A stretch of 64,000 nt of DNA from Leucobacter chromiireducens subsp. solipictus (GTDB lineage: Bacteria; Actinomycetota; Actinomycetes; Actinomycetales; Microbacteriaceae): NCBI RefSeq assembly GCF_016758195.1, contig NZ_QYAC01000001.1, forward strand, positions 223,423-287,422. The letters are read 5' to 3'. Shown piece by piece: positions 7,522-16,183 of the stretch; the first letter of the stretch is position 1; the number at the start of each line of letters is the position of its first letter. The notes under the pieces were generated by a model that saw only the letters and a program-made list of their open reading frames with translations, searched no databases and was not told the origin of the DNA. Both the position numbers and the translations under genes were made by a program.

Positions 7522-8985
7522 TCAAAGGGGCAGTCCGGGGCGGTCTGCACCGACCACGCGCGCGCCCGTGAAGAACTCTAGCAGCCGCGCATCGCCGTGG
7601 CCGCCGAGCCCGGAGGCCCCGAAGAACGACTGCTCGGAGCCCGGCGCCATGTCGAGCACGCTCGTCCCGTTGAGCTTCACCTCGCCCGCCGGGAGCTGGA
7701 CGGCAAGCGCGCGGCCGGCCTCCTCGTCGCGGGTGAACACATACGCGGCGAGGCCCACGTGCCCGCGCGACGCCGCAGCGAGCGCGGCAGCGTCGAACGC
7801 GTCGTTCGTCTCGGGGATCGCGTGCACGACCAGGATCGGGCCGAACACCTCAGCCTCGGGCTCCGCACCGTTCCCGTCGAGAATCGTCGGGGGCACAAAG
7901 CATCCCGCCTCGGGTACCGCGGCCTCGGCGACGATCCGTGCGCCCGCGGCCACGAGCTCGTCGCGCTGCGCGAGCAGTTCCTCGCGCCGTTCGGGGAACG
8001 CGACGGGACCGATCTGCGTCGCCGGGTCCAGGCTCGACCCCACCACCCAGCGCTCAGACTCGGCCGCGAGCGCCGCGAGCAGCTCGCCGTGCACGCTCGC
8101 CGCCGCGTAGACGCGGCGCGGTGCCTCGCACCACTGGCCGGAGAGTTTCCAGGCCCCGGCGATGAGCGCCTGTGCCGTGGCGGGGATGTCGGCGTCGGCG
8201 CGCACGATCGCCGGGTTGTTGGCCCCGAGTTCGAGCTGCACCCGGGCGAACCGGGCTGCGCTGCGCACCGCGATGTCGCGGCCCACCGGCGTGGAGCCCG
8301 TCATCGAGATCGCGGCGATGCGCGGCTCCTCGGACAGTGCTTTCCCGAGCACCGCGCCGCCGCGCACCAGCGACCAGGTGCCCGCGGGGAAGCCCGCCGC
8401 AGCGGCGGCCTCCGCGATGAGCTCCGCGCTGTGCGGCGCGGCCGAGGACGGCTTAACCACCACCGGGGCACCGGCGGCGAGCGCGTAGGCCATCTTCTTC
8501 ACCACCATCGCGCTCGGTGCGTTCCACGGGGTGATGAGCGCGGCGGGTCCCCAGGGGATCCGGTGCACCCGCACGTCCGCGTGGTCGGCGTCGAGCGGCC
8601 CCGCCGCCGCCGCGGTGCGCGCGTGGACGATCGCATCGCGCACCGTGTCGCCGTTGCCGCCGCCAAACAGCTGCGTAACGCTGATCGGCACCCCGGAGTC
8701 GAGCGCGTCGAGGCGCGCGATCTCCGCGCCGCGCTCGTCGAGCCCGGCCGCGAAGGCTTCCAGGATCCGACAACGCTCCGCAAGGCCCAAGCCATGCCAC
8801 CGCGCGTCGGCGTGCGCGGCGTCAGCCTCCGCGATCGCGCGCTCCAGCTGCGCCTCCGAGGTTTCGCGGGCGAGCGGCAGCGCCGCCCCGGTGTTGGGGT
8901 CGACCGGGCGGATCCGCTCGGGCCCCTCGGATTCTTCGGCTCGACCCGCAATCCAGGTGCGAAGGAGTGGAACGGTGGTGGTCAT
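7522..8985 (-). CDS. NAD(P)-dependent aldehyde dehydrogenase
   Basis: Product of 487 residues, the normal family length. Visible motifs: WNAPSAMVVKKMAYALAAG (cofactor/oxyanion Asn and Lys), SMTGSTPVGRDI (Rossmann turn), catalytic Glu in LELGANNP and catalytic Cys in GQWCEAPRR, and GPILVVHAIPE. In this operon it should oxidise a gamma-glutamylated aminoaldehyde to the acid, the PuuC step of the Puu pathway. It starts 1 nt after the ligase gene's stop codon and ends 22 bp before the GntR gene. The ELGG motif reads ELGA here, a mild variation. Confidence 0.9.
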   Translation of the reverse strand: MTTTVPLLRTWIAGRAEESEGPERIRPVDPNTGAALPLARETSEAQLERAIAEADAAHADARWHGLGLAERCRILEAFAAGLDERGAEIARLDALDSGVPISVTQLFGGGNGDTVRDAIVHARTAAAAGPLDADHADVRVHRIPWGPAALITPWNAPSAMVVKKMAYALAAGAPVVVKPSSAAPHSAELIAEAAAAAGFPAGTWSLVRGGAVLGKALSEEPRIAAISMTGSTPVGRDIAVRSAARFARVQLELGANNPAIVRADADIPATAQALIAGAWKLSGQWCEAPRRVYAAASVHGELLAALAAESERWVVGSSLDPATQIGPVAFPERREELLAQRDELVAAGARIVAEAAVPEAGCFVPPTILDGNGAEPEAEVFGPILVVHAIPETNDAFDAAALAAASRGHVGLAAYVFTRDEEAGRALAVQLPAGEVKLNGTSVLDMAPGSEQSFFGASGLGGHGDARLLEFFTGARVVGADRPGLPL

Positions 8986-8986
8986 C

Positions 8987-10366
8987 TCAGATCCTGTCGA
9001 AGTAGCGGCGAAGGTCCCAGTCGCTCACGGCGGAGAGGAACGTCTCCCACTCGTGCTCGCCCAGGACGGCGTGATGGTGGTGCACCTCATCCCCGACCAG
9101 CGTCGGCGCGAAGGCGCTGTCCCGGAACGCCGCGACCGCGGCCCCGAGGTTGGCGGGGAGCCGCTCCGCGGCCGTCGGCTCGCGCGTGGGATCGTGCGGG
9201 GCGCGGAGTTCGAGCTCGCGTTCGATCCCGTCCCGGGCCGCCCCCAGGAGACCGAGCAGCGCGAGGTAGGGGTTCGCATCAGCCCCGGGCGTGCGGAACT
9301 CGAAGCGGAGCTGCTCCGGCGCGAAGCCGAGCACCCGGACCGTTGCGGTCCGGTCCGCCAGCGCCCAGGAGTTCCCGAGCCCCGCGACCCCGTCGCCGCG
9401 GTGCCGGCGATACGCGTTGATCGTCGGCGCGAACCAGAGCGTGAGCCCGGGCGCGTGTTGCAGCGTCCCCTCCACGGCGGAGCGCATGAGCGCGCTCATC
9501 TGGTGGGGCGCGGCGTCGTCCCAGAAGCTGAACGCCCCGTCGGTGCTGCGCAGCGACAGGTGAATGTGGCAGCTCGACCCCGGCTGCCCGTTGTGCGGTG
9601 CCGGCATGAAGGTGACCGACATCCCCGCACGCGCGGCCGAGTCGCGCACGGCGAGCTTGTACAGCGCGTGCTGATCCGCCATCGCGAGGGGTTCCCCGTA
9701 GCGGAACGTCATCTCCCACTGCCCGTGACCGTGCTCGGACTGCGCCGCCTCGACGCCGATCCCGGAGGCCTCGAGATCGGCGCGCAGCTGCTGGAAGAAG
9801 GGCTCGTAGGTGTTGCCCTCCTGGATCCCGAAATCGCACGCATACGCGGTCGTCGGCTCGAGGCCCCGGAAGTCGTTGCGGCGCAGCTCGCGCGGATCGT
9901 TCAGGTAGAGGTAAAACTCGAGCTCGGTCCCGGCCGCCGGTGCGAGCCCGGCGTCCGCGTAGCGCGCGAGCTCGCGGCGCAGCTGCACGCGCGGCGACAC
10001 GTCGAGGGGCGTGTCGGTGCCCGGAACGTAGGGATCCGCCATGCAGATCGCAACGTCCGCGAGCCACGCGGCGCGGCGCAGCGTCGACAGGTCGGGGCGG
10101 AGCGTCGCGTCGGGGATCCCGTTGTGCAGCGTGCACAGCGGGAAGGCACCCGCCTCGATGAGTTCCAGGCCCTGCTCGATGTCCCAGGCCCACACGCAGG
10201 TGCAGATGTCCACGCCGTTCGCGATGATGCTCGGGAACTGGGCGGTGGGAACGCGGCGACCCATGAGCCGGCCCTGCAAGTCTGGCGTCGCGATGATGAC
10301 GGTGCGGATCCCGAGGTCCGCGAGTTCCTCGGGCTGCAGCAGCCAGTCGTTCATCGGGTCAGCCAT
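8987..10366 (-). CDS. glutamine-synthetase-family gamma-glutamyl amide ligase (PuuA/GlnA4-like)
   Basis: Product of 459 residues, type-I GS-like length. Motifs include GTELEFYLY (metal Glu), AAQSEHGHGQWEMTF, the substrate loop MPAPHNGQPGSSCHIHLSL, NAYRRHRG, and EFRTPGADANPYLALLGLLGA. Neighbours (amidotransferase, aldehyde dehydrogenase, permease) mark it as a catabolic gamma-glutamyl ligase that couples glutamate to an amine using ATP, rather than an ammonia-assimilating glutamine synthetase. Actinobacterial relatives include GlnA3 (polyamines) and GlnA4 (ethanolamine). It overlaps the SDR gene by 16 bp. A second ATG 12 bp downstream is an equally possible start. Confidence 0.85.
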   Translation of the reverse strand: MADPMNDWLLQPEELADLGIRTVIIATPDLQGRLMGRRVPTAQFPSIIANGVDICTCVWAWDIEQGLELIEAGAFPLCTLHNGIPDATLRPDLSTLRRAAWLADVAICMADPYVPGTDTPLDVSPRVQLRRELARYADAGLAPAAGTELEFYLYLNDPRELRRNDFRGLEPTTAYACDFGIQEGNTYEPFFQQLRADLEASGIGVEAAQSEHGHGQWEMTFRYGEPLAMADQHALYKLAVRDSAARAGMSVTFMPAPHNGQPGSSCHIHLSLRSTDGAFSFWDDAAPHQMSALMRSAVEGTLQHAPGLTLWFAPTINAYRRHRGDGVAGLGNSWALADRTATVRVLGFAPEQLRFEFRTPGADANPYLALLGLLGAARDGIERELELRAPHDPTREPTAAERLPANLGAAVAAFRDSAFAPTLVGDEVHHHHAVLGEHEWETFLSAVSDWDLRRYFDRI

Positions 10367-11136
10367 CCGCCGTCAACGGGCAGCTGGATGCCGTCGATCC
10401 ACTCCGCCTCGCTCGAGAGCAGCCAGGACACGGCGCGCGCGATGTCGTCGGGCGTGCCGATCCGCTGCACGAGCAGACGCTGGTTCATGAACTCCTGCGC
10501 CTCGGGGCTCGTGACCCCCTCGAGGTCGAAGAAGTCGGTGGCGATCGGGCCGGGGGCCACGCAGTTCACGCGAATGTTGTCGGGCGCGAGCTCCACGGCG
10601 AGCGCCTTCGTAAGCATCGGCACCCCGCCCTTCGAGGCGTTGTAGTGCGGCTGCGCCGTGGTCCCACTCGTCACGACCACGGAGGCCTCCACCGTGGAGA
10701 GGTTCACGATCGCCCCGCCGCCGGCCTTCGCGATCTCGAGCGACACCTCCTGGGCGACGAGCCACTGGCCCTTGAGGTTGACGTCGAGCACCAGGTCCCA
10801 GGCGTCTTCGGTGAGGGTGCGGAGCGAGTGGTCGGTCACGAGGCCGGCGTTGTTGACGAGCAGGTGGATCGCGCCGAAAGCCTCCACGCCAGCGGCGACC
10901 GCCGCCTGGATCTGCGCGCGATCGCGGACGTCGACGACCGCGGCGATGGCGCGGCCCCCCGCCGCGGTGATGAGCTCGACGGTTTCTGCGGCCGCTGCGG
11001 CGTTGACATCGGTGATGATCATGGCGGCGCCCTCAGCGGCGAGCCGGATCGCGGTCTGCCGGCCGATGCCGGATCCGGCACCGGTGATGAATGCGGTCTT
11101 GTCGAGGTGGCGCGGCGTTGCGGTGTGCTGAATCAC
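10351..11136 (-). CDS. short-chain dehydrogenase/reductase
   Basis: Product of 261 residues starting at GTG. The Rossmann motif is ITGAGSGIGRQTA, the stabilising NNAG is in LLVNNAG, and the active site has Ser in NLSTVEAS and YNASK. VAPGPIATD follows as expected for classical SDRs. An Asp at the end of beta-2 (IITDVN) points to NAD(H). In the operon it sits where the FAD amine oxidase PuuB would be expected, so it may oxidise the alcohol of a gamma-glutamyl amino-alcohol to the aldehyde used by the adjacent ALDH. That role is inferred from context only. Confidence 0.88.
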   Translation of the reverse strand: MIQHTATPRHLDKTAFITGAGSGIGRQTAIRLAAEGAAMIITDVNAAAAAETVELITAAGGRAIAAVVDVRDRAQIQAAVAAGVEAFGAIHLLVNNAGLVTDHSLRTLTEDAWDLVLDVNLKGQWLVAQEVSLEIAKAGGGAIVNLSTVEASVVVTSGTTAQPHYNASKGGVPMLTKALAVELAPDNIRVNCVAPGPIATDFFDLEGVTSPEAQEFMNQRLLVQRIGTPDDIARAVSWLLSSEAEWIDGIQLPVDGGWLTR

Positions 11137-11144
11137 GGGGTTCC

Positions 11145-11963
11145 TTAGTGCTGGAGTGCGGGTTGGGCGGATGGCTGGGGCACGGCGGGGCTGTGCTCCT
11201 GAGAAGGGCTGTGCCCCAGAGAAGGGCTGTGGATCGGGTGACCGGCCGCGAACGCGCGGCTCGCGGCCGTGAGCCAGGCGAAGACGGGATCGGCATCGAA
11301 CACCTCAGGATGCCACTGGGTCGCGACCACGGGGGCATCCGTAAACTCCAGGCCCTCGATGACGCCGTCGGGCGCCACCGCCGTGACCCGGATGCCCCGC
11401 CCGACCGTGTCGACGGCCTGGTGGTGGAAGGTGTTGACGCCCGGCTGCTCGCCGTAGAGTTCACGGAACAGGCTGCCCGGTTCCGTGCGGACCGTGTGGG
11501 CACGCTCGCGCCGGGGTCGATCACCCGGGACGTGACTGATCGGGCCGTCGTCGGGAAGGTGCTGGATCAGCGTGCCGCCGCGCAGCACGTTCAGCAGTTG
11601 GGCGCCCCGGCACACGCCGAGCACGGGGATCCCTCGCGCGATCGCTGCTGCCGCGAGGGCGAGCTCGAAGGTGTCACGCTCGGCAGAGGACGGCCCGGTG
11701 CGGGGGCCGGGTGTCTGGCCGTAGCGGGCCGGCGTGACGTCCTCCCCGCCCGCGAGCAGGAGACCGTCGAGGCGCTCGACGAGGGCGACCGGATCCGCGT
11801 CCAGCGGGAGGTGGACGGGAAGCCCACCGGTCGCGCTGACGTTGATCGCATACTCGCTCAGGTACAGATCGGCGGGGGCGTCGACAAAGCCGGCGGGGGC
11901 ACCCATCTGGGCACCGGACAGGCGTCGTCCGCTCAGGCCAATCAGTGGCATCTGGGGGTTCAC
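11145..11963 (-). CDS. gamma-glutamyl-gamma-aminobutyrate hydrolase-like class I amidotransferase (PuuD family)
   Basis: Product of 272 residues starting at GTG. It has the peptidase C26 triad: nucleophile Cys in LGVCRGAQLLN and His-x-Glu in ATQWHPEVF. Other family hallmarks are LLLAGGEDVTPARYG and the NTFHHQAVDTVGRG loop. It should release glutamate from the gamma-glutamyl amino acid formed by the ligase/oxidation steps. The last 25 residues are an unusual Pro/Ser/His-rich tail. It overlaps the permease gene by 4 bases (GTGA) and is followed after 8 bp by the SDR gene. Confidence 0.88.
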   Translation of the reverse strand: MNPQMPLIGLSGRRLSGAQMGAPAGFVDAPADLYLSEYAINVSATGGLPVHLPLDADPVALVERLDGLLLAGGEDVTPARYGQTPGPRTGPSSAERDTFELALAAAAIARGIPVLGVCRGAQLLNVLRGGTLIQHLPDDGPISHVPGDRPRRERAHTVRTEPGSLFRELYGEQPGVNTFHHQAVDTVGRGIRVTAVAPDGVIEGLEFTDAPVVATQWHPEVFDADPVFAWLTAASRAFAAGHPIHSPSLGHSPSQEHSPAVPQPSAQPALQH

Positions 11964-13414
11964 TCGGAGATTCCTCTTTCAGCGGGAAGGGGGCGGGTCA
12001 GGGAGAGCAGCCAGGCAATGAGGGGTGCGGCGGCGATGATCACGAGCAGCGTAATGGAGACCGGACCCCAGGTGGGGGTCCCGTCGGGGCGGGCGTCACC
12101 GACGAGCAGGGGGAAGTTTGCGACGATCAACACCGCCCCGATCAGGAGGCCGAGCGCCCCGAGGCCGGGGGCGATCAGGCGCTGCCACAGCGTCGTCCGC
12201 CCGGGGGCGCGGCGGAAGGCGACGATCACGGAGACGCAGGTGATCGCCATCAGGATCGCGATTGCCACGCTCCCGATCCCGGCACCCCAGGAGAACATCA
12301 TGTCCGCGGTAATTCCGACCCCGTTGGCGAGCAGGATGAGGATCGCGGCGGTGGCGACCTGCACGAGCGCGGAGCGGTGCGGTGAACCGTGCACCGGGTG
12401 GACCGCGCCGAGCCCGCGCGGCGCGAGACCCCGGTGCGCCATCGAGTGCTGGTAGCGCGAGATCACGTTGTGGAGCGAGAGCACGGCGGCGAACATACTC
12501 CCGAGGAACAGGACCGCCACGACGATCTCACCCAGCGGCCCGAGGTACCGCGCGGTGAGCGTGGTGAGGAGCCCCGACGGGTCCGCGCCGGCCTCGGCAA
12601 CGATGGCGCTCGGGCCGGCGGCCATGATGAGTACCCAGGTCCCGAAGGCATAGAACAGGCCGACCAGGATCGCGGAACCGTAGGTGGCCCGCGGGATCGT
12701 GCGGTCGGGATCCCGCGCCTCGGAGCGGTACACCACCGTGGATTCGAATCCGATGAACCCGGCGAGTGCGAACATGAGCCCGAGCGCCGGCGAGCCGGAG
12801 AGGATGTGGCTGAGCAGGAACGGGCTGCCGTCGAGCCCCTCCGCCCCGCCGCTGGCGATCACGACGACGCCGAGCACGAGCACGATCCCGATCTCCGCGG
12901 CGAGCACCACGAAGAGCACCTTCGAGCTGAGCTCGATGTGCCGGTACCCCAGGATGCCCACGAGCGCGATGCTCGCGATCGTGAACAGTGTCCAGTGCAG
13001 CTCCGGTCCGCCGAGCGCGGCGATGCTGCTCGAGAGCGTGGCCCCCAGATACGAAAAGACGGCGGCCTGCACCCCGCTGTAGCACACGAGCGCGAGCCCC
13101 GCAGCGGCCGCCCCGGCGCGCGGGCCGAGGCCCACGGCAACGTAGCTGGAGAATGTGCCCGTGCCGGGCACATGACGGTTGAGCGCCATGAGCCCCACCG
13201 AGAACAGCAGCAGGATCGCCGCGGCGACGATGAACATGATCGGAAATCCGATGCCGTTGCCGAGCAGGATACCGACGGGCACGAGGCCGCCAACCACGGT
13301 GAGGGGTGCGGCGGCGGCGATCACCATGAAGGTGATGGAGACGGGGCCCAGACGCCCCCGCAGGGCGGTGTCACCGGCCTGCGGGGTGCTGGGGTGTGGT
13401 GCGGTGGTCGTCAT
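11960..13414 (-). CDS. APC-superfamily amino acid/amine permease
   Basis: Product of 484 residues with about 12 hydrophobic helices. The N-terminal pattern GPVSITFMVIAAAAPLTVVGG and the consensus GFESTVVYRSEARDPDRTIPRATYGS are typical of the APC superfamily. The ATG at 13414 is preferred because GGAG lies 7-8 nt upstream; a TTG 12 bp earlier is weaker. It is the first gene of the six-gene operon and presumably imports the amine that the ligase conjugates. The upstream region contains an AT-rich promoter and a candidate GntR operator. Confidence 0.88.
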   Translation of the reverse strand: MTTTAPHPSTPQAGDTALRGRLGPVSITFMVIAAAAPLTVVGGLVPVGILLGNGIGFPIMFIVAAAILLLFSVGLMALNRHVPGTGTFSSYVAVGLGPRAGAAAAGLALVCYSGVQAAVFSYLGATLSSSIAALGGPELHWTLFTIASIALVGILGYRHIELSSKVLFVVLAAEIGIVLVLGVVVIASGGAEGLDGSPFLLSHILSGSPALGLMFALAGFIGFESTVVYRSEARDPDRTIPRATYGSAILVGLFYAFGTWVLIMAAGPSAIVAEAGADPSGLLTTLTARYLGPLGEIVVAVLFLGSMFAAVLSLHNVISRYQHSMAHRGLAPRGLGAVHPVHGSPHRSALVQVATAAILILLANGVGITADMMFSWGAGIGSVAIAILMAITCVSVIVAFRRAPGRTTLWQRLIAPGLGALGLLIGAVLIVANFPLLVGDARPDGTPTWGPVSITLLVIIAAAPLIAWLLSLTRPLPAERGISE

Positions 13415-13454
13415 TGACTGCTCCAAGTGGTGGGGGCGCGGATTCGCCTTGGCC

Positions 13455-13468
13455 TAATATATATACCA
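13455..13468. promoter_or_regulatory. AT-rich imperfect palindrome, candidate GntR operator/promoter
   Basis: In a very GC-rich region, 13455-13468 reads TAATATATATACCA. Ten of its 14 positions are symmetric, and a TGGTATA half-site resembles half-sites of FadR-type regulators. It also supplies -10-like sequence about 40 bp upstream of the permease start. It is the only obvious palindrome in front of the operon that encodes a GntR/FCD protein. Confidence 0.5.
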
Positions 13469-13499
13469 ATAGTCCATTCGCGCTAGTCCGCGGCCACAA

Positions 13500-14390
13500 T
13501 CACCCCCGTTTCCCCGGCGTCAGCTGCCCCGCGACCATCGCGACGAGGGCCAGCGCGAAGCCCGCGAGCTGGATCGGTGCGAGCGTCTCCCCCACCACGA
13601 ACGCCCCGAGTGCCGCGGCGACGAGCGGCGAGAGCAGGCCGAGGAGCGCCGTGGCGGTGACGGGCAGGCGCCGGATTCCCGAGAACCAGATCGAGTAGGT
13701 CAGGAGCCCGCCGACGAGGGCGAGCCAGAGGTACCCGGCGACGGCCGGGCCATCGATGGCCGTCGGCACGCCCTCCAGCGCGAGCGTGGGAACGAGGAGC
13801 ACGATCCCGCCGGCCGCAAGCTGCCACCCGGCCAGCGACATGGCACCCACCCCTTGCGGGCGCCCCCAACGCTTCGTCAGGACCACCCCGAGCGCCATCG
13901 ACACCGCCCCGACGAGCCCCGCGGCGACCCCGACCGCGTCGAGCCCGGCACCCGGCCCGAGCACGACCATCGCGATTCCGACGACACCGACCAGGCCCCA
14001 GGCGAGCCGCCAGCCGGACAACCGCTCACCGAGGAGGACAATGACGAGGAAGGTCACGATGATGGGCTGCAGGGCGGCGAGCGTGGCCGCGACCCCTCCG
14101 GGCAGCCGCTCGGCGCTGATGAACAAGAGCGGGAAGAACGCCCCGATGTTCAGCGTGCCGAGCACCGCGCTCTTCCACCACCACGCACCGCGCGGCAGGC
14201 GTCGGGTGAGCGCGATCGCCAGGAGCCCGGCGGGCAGCGCGCGCATGAGCGCGGCGAACAACGGGTGTCCCGGCGGCAAGAGCTCGGTCGTGACGACATA
14301 GGTGGTACCCCAGACCGCGGGGGCCAGTGCGGTGAGCAGGGTGATCCCCACGCGATTCGTGGGCGAGAAAGATGCAGAGGTGATGTTCAC
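13500..14390 (-). CDS. EamA/DMT-family transporter
   Basis: Product of 296 residues with ten hydrophobic helices in two EamA repeats. Hallmarks are APAVWGTTYVVTTELLPPG, PLLFISAERLPGGVAATLAALQP and the second-half copy GLLTYSIWFSGIRRLPVTATALLGLLSPLVAA. The family exports amino acids, drugs or metabolites. The GTG at 14390 is chosen because a GCACGATAGA promoter-like element precedes it by 3 nt; upstream ATGs would run into the LysR operator. It is divergent from a LysR gene that probably controls it. Confidence 0.85.
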   Translation of the reverse strand: MNITSASFSPTNRVGITLLTALAPAVWGTTYVVTTELLPPGHPLFAALMRALPAGLLAIALTRRLPRGAWWWKSAVLGTLNIGAFFPLLFISAERLPGGVAATLAALQPIIVTFLVIVLLGERLSGWRLAWGLVGVVGIAMVVLGPGAGLDAVGVAAGLVGAVSMALGVVLTKRWGRPQGVGAMSLAGWQLAAGGIVLLVPTLALEGVPTAIDGPAVAGYLWLALVGGLLTYSIWFSGIRRLPVTATALLGLLSPLVAAALGAFVVGETLAPIQLAGFALALVAMVAGQLTPGKRG

Positions 14391-14393
14391 GGT

Positions 14394-14472
14394 TCTATCG
14401 TGCGGCTCATCGCATTCATGAGTCCAACACATGCTTGTCATGCCATCTATCTCAGTGCACGATAGATGGCAT
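14394..14472. promoter_or_regulatory. LysR operator and mirrored promoters
   Basis: A perfect 12-bp inverted repeat, ATGCCATCTATC / GATAGATGGCAT, occupies 14440-14451 and 14461-14472 (9-nt spacer) and overlaps the LysR start codon, which fits autorepression. The 10-mer GCACGATAGA occurs on the plus strand at 14457-14466 and again inverted at 14394-14403. It thus lies 3-4 nt in front of both divergent start codons and adds a third half-site beside the DMT gene. Confidence 0.65.
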
Positions 14473-15385
14473 GGAACTGCAGCAGCTGCGCTACGCCGTC
14501 GCCCTCGCCGAGGAGCTGAACTTCACCCGGGCCGCGGCCCGATGTCACGTGGTCCAGTCCGCGCTCAGCCATCAGATCAAGGCCCTCGAGGGCGAGCTGG
14601 GGGTGGCGCTCTTCGCCCGCACCAGCCGCCGCGTGGAACTCACCGCGGCGGGGGCGGCGTTCCTGCCCGGGGCGCGGGCCAGCATTGACGCGGCGGAGCG
14701 CGCCGCGAGCGATGCCGCCGCCGCGGTCGGCCGCGTGACCGGCACGCTCACCGTGGGCGTGATCCCCACCGTCTCCGCCATCGATGTGCCTGCCGCGCTC
14801 CGCGCGTTCCGGACGGCACACCCCGAGGTGCGGCTCGCCGTCCGGGGCGGCGGCAGCGCCCAGTTCGAGGCGGCGATCGCCGCCGGCCGGCTCGATGTCG
14901 CGTTCCTCGGCCTCCCGCCCGGCCGCGAACCCCGCGGGGTAGCCTGGCGGCACCTGGCCACGGACACGCTCGTCGCGGTGCTGCCCCGCGAGCACGGCCT
15001 GGCCGGGCGGCAGGAGCTGGCCCTGCGCGAGCTCGCCGACGACACCTTCGCCGATTTCCCCGCAGGCACCCCCGCCCGCGCGCAGAGCGATCTCGCGTTC
15101 ACCGCCGCGGGGATCCCGCGCGACGTCGCCTTTGAGGCCACCGAGGCCGTCCTCACACTCGATCTCGTGCGCCACGGGCTCGCGGTCACGCTGCTCCCCT
15201 CCCGCGCACTCCCGGCCGATCCCGCCCTCGTCGCGGTTCCGCTCCGGGATGGGCCCACACGCGACGAGTACCTCGCCTGGAGCACCCTCAACCCCAGCCC
15301 CGCCGCCCGCGCGTTCCTCGCCGCCCTCGACCGCCCCGCCCCGCCTGCCACGCCTGTCACGCCTGTCACGCCCAACGTTGGGTGA
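14471..15385 (+). CDS. LysR-family transcriptional regulator
   Basis: Product of 304 residues. The winged helix is at the N-terminus (LRYAVALAEELNFTRAAARCHVVQSALSHQIKALEGELG split over residues 5-45), and the periplasmic-binding-protein-like effector domain follows (GTLTVGVIPT, LDVAFLG, ELADDTFADFP). The ATG at 14471 is preferred because the family always begins with MELQQLRY-like sequence; no Shine-Dalgarno is seen, so the mRNA may be leaderless. Its C-terminus is a PVTPVTP repeat. Probable target: the divergent DMT exporter. Confidence 0.88.
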   Translation: MELQQLRYAVALAEELNFTRAAARCHVVQSALSHQIKALEGELGVALFARTSRRVELTAAGAAFLPGARASIDAAERAASDAAAAVGRVTGTLTVGVIPTVSAIDVPAALRAFRTAHPEVRLAVRGGGSAQFEAAIAAGRLDVAFLGLPPGREPRGVAWRHLATDTLVAVLPREHGLAGRQELALRELADDTFADFPAGTPARAQSDLAFTAAGIPRDVAFEATEAVLTLDLVRHGLAVTLLPSRALPADPALVAVPLRDGPTRDEYLAWSTLNPSPAARAFLAALDRPAPPATPVTPVTPNVG

Positions 15386-15409
15386 GTGCGGGGCGGGCGC
15401 GGGCACTCA
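15383..15409. terminator. possible hairpin terminator after LysR
   Basis: A 7-bp stem (TGAGTGC / GCACTCA) at 15383-15389 and 15403-15409 encloses a G-rich loop and overlaps the LysR stop codon. No U-tract follows, so termination is only a suggestion. Confidence 0.35.
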
Positions 15410-15504
15410 GGGGGTGAGCCGTGATTTCGGTGAGGCGCACTCACGAACGGCGATCCTGACACTCAGTCCTACGGTGCAGCGAGAACTTGGTCCAGACTGA
15501 AAAA

Positions 15505-16152
15505 ATGACGTCTCGACGGCAGGATGCCACCCGGGATTCCCCGGAGCACCTCGGCAATGCCGCCCGAGCCATCGCATTCTTCCCGCTCCTCATGAGCGTC
15601 TACGCAGTGTTCTACGCGGCGTGGTGGCCGTTCGCTTGGGGGTTCTGGGGTGCGGGAGCGTTTCTGGTCGCGGCGCTCCTCGCCCTTGCCTTCGCCGTCC
15701 GCGGAATCGCACAGATGCAGCACTCCGCCCGCTTCGCACCACCGACGGACGGGCCCTCTGACCCGGAAAATCAGCGGCGCACCACCGCGATAACCCGGAT
15801 CAACTCGATCGCGCACCCGGTGTGGATCCTGGGCAGTATCGTGCTCCTCGCCCTCGGTCGGGGCCGGTGGGTGCTGCCCCTCATGGTGGTGGTGATCGGC
15901 CTGCATTTTATTCCGATGGCCCGCATCATGGATCGCCGGATCGACTACGTGCTCGGGCCGGGCTCGGCGCTGTTCGGGGTCGCGGCGGCGCTGCTCGCGC
16001 AGGATCCGACGGTGCCCTGGCTCACCGTGTTCGGGGTCGCCGGGGTTGGCGGAGCGCTCGCCACGCTCACCTACGCGTGGGCGCTCGCCCGCGACTACCG
16101 GCGGCTCAGTGTCCGAGCCGGGCTCCCATTTCCCGACGCGGCTGAGACGTGA
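15505..16152 (+). CDS. integral membrane protein of unknown function
   Basis: Product of 215 residues with about six hydrophobic helices: FFPLLMSVYAVFYAAWW, WGAGAFLVAALLALAFAV, PVWILGSIVLLALG, WVLPLMVVVIGLHFIPMA, then two in the C-terminal third. The motif VIGLHFIPMARIMDRRIDYVLG recalls a family of uncharacterised actinobacterial and firmicute membrane proteins, but no function is known to me. The ATG at 15505 is chosen over a TTG 18 bp earlier. No operon partner: the next gene is convergent. Confidence 0.7.
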   Translation: MTSRRQDATRDSPEHLGNAARAIAFFPLLMSVYAVFYAAWWPFAWGFWGAGAFLVAALLALAFAVRGIAQMQHSARFAPPTDGPSDPENQRRTTAITRINSIAHPVWILGSIVLLALGRGRWVLPLMVVVIGLHFIPMARIMDRRIDYVLGPGSALFGVAAALLAQDPTVPWLTVFGVAGVGGALATLTYAWALARDYRRLSVRAGLPFPDAAET

Positions 16153-16183
16153 GGGACAGACCTGCGCGATCCGGCAACACCGG

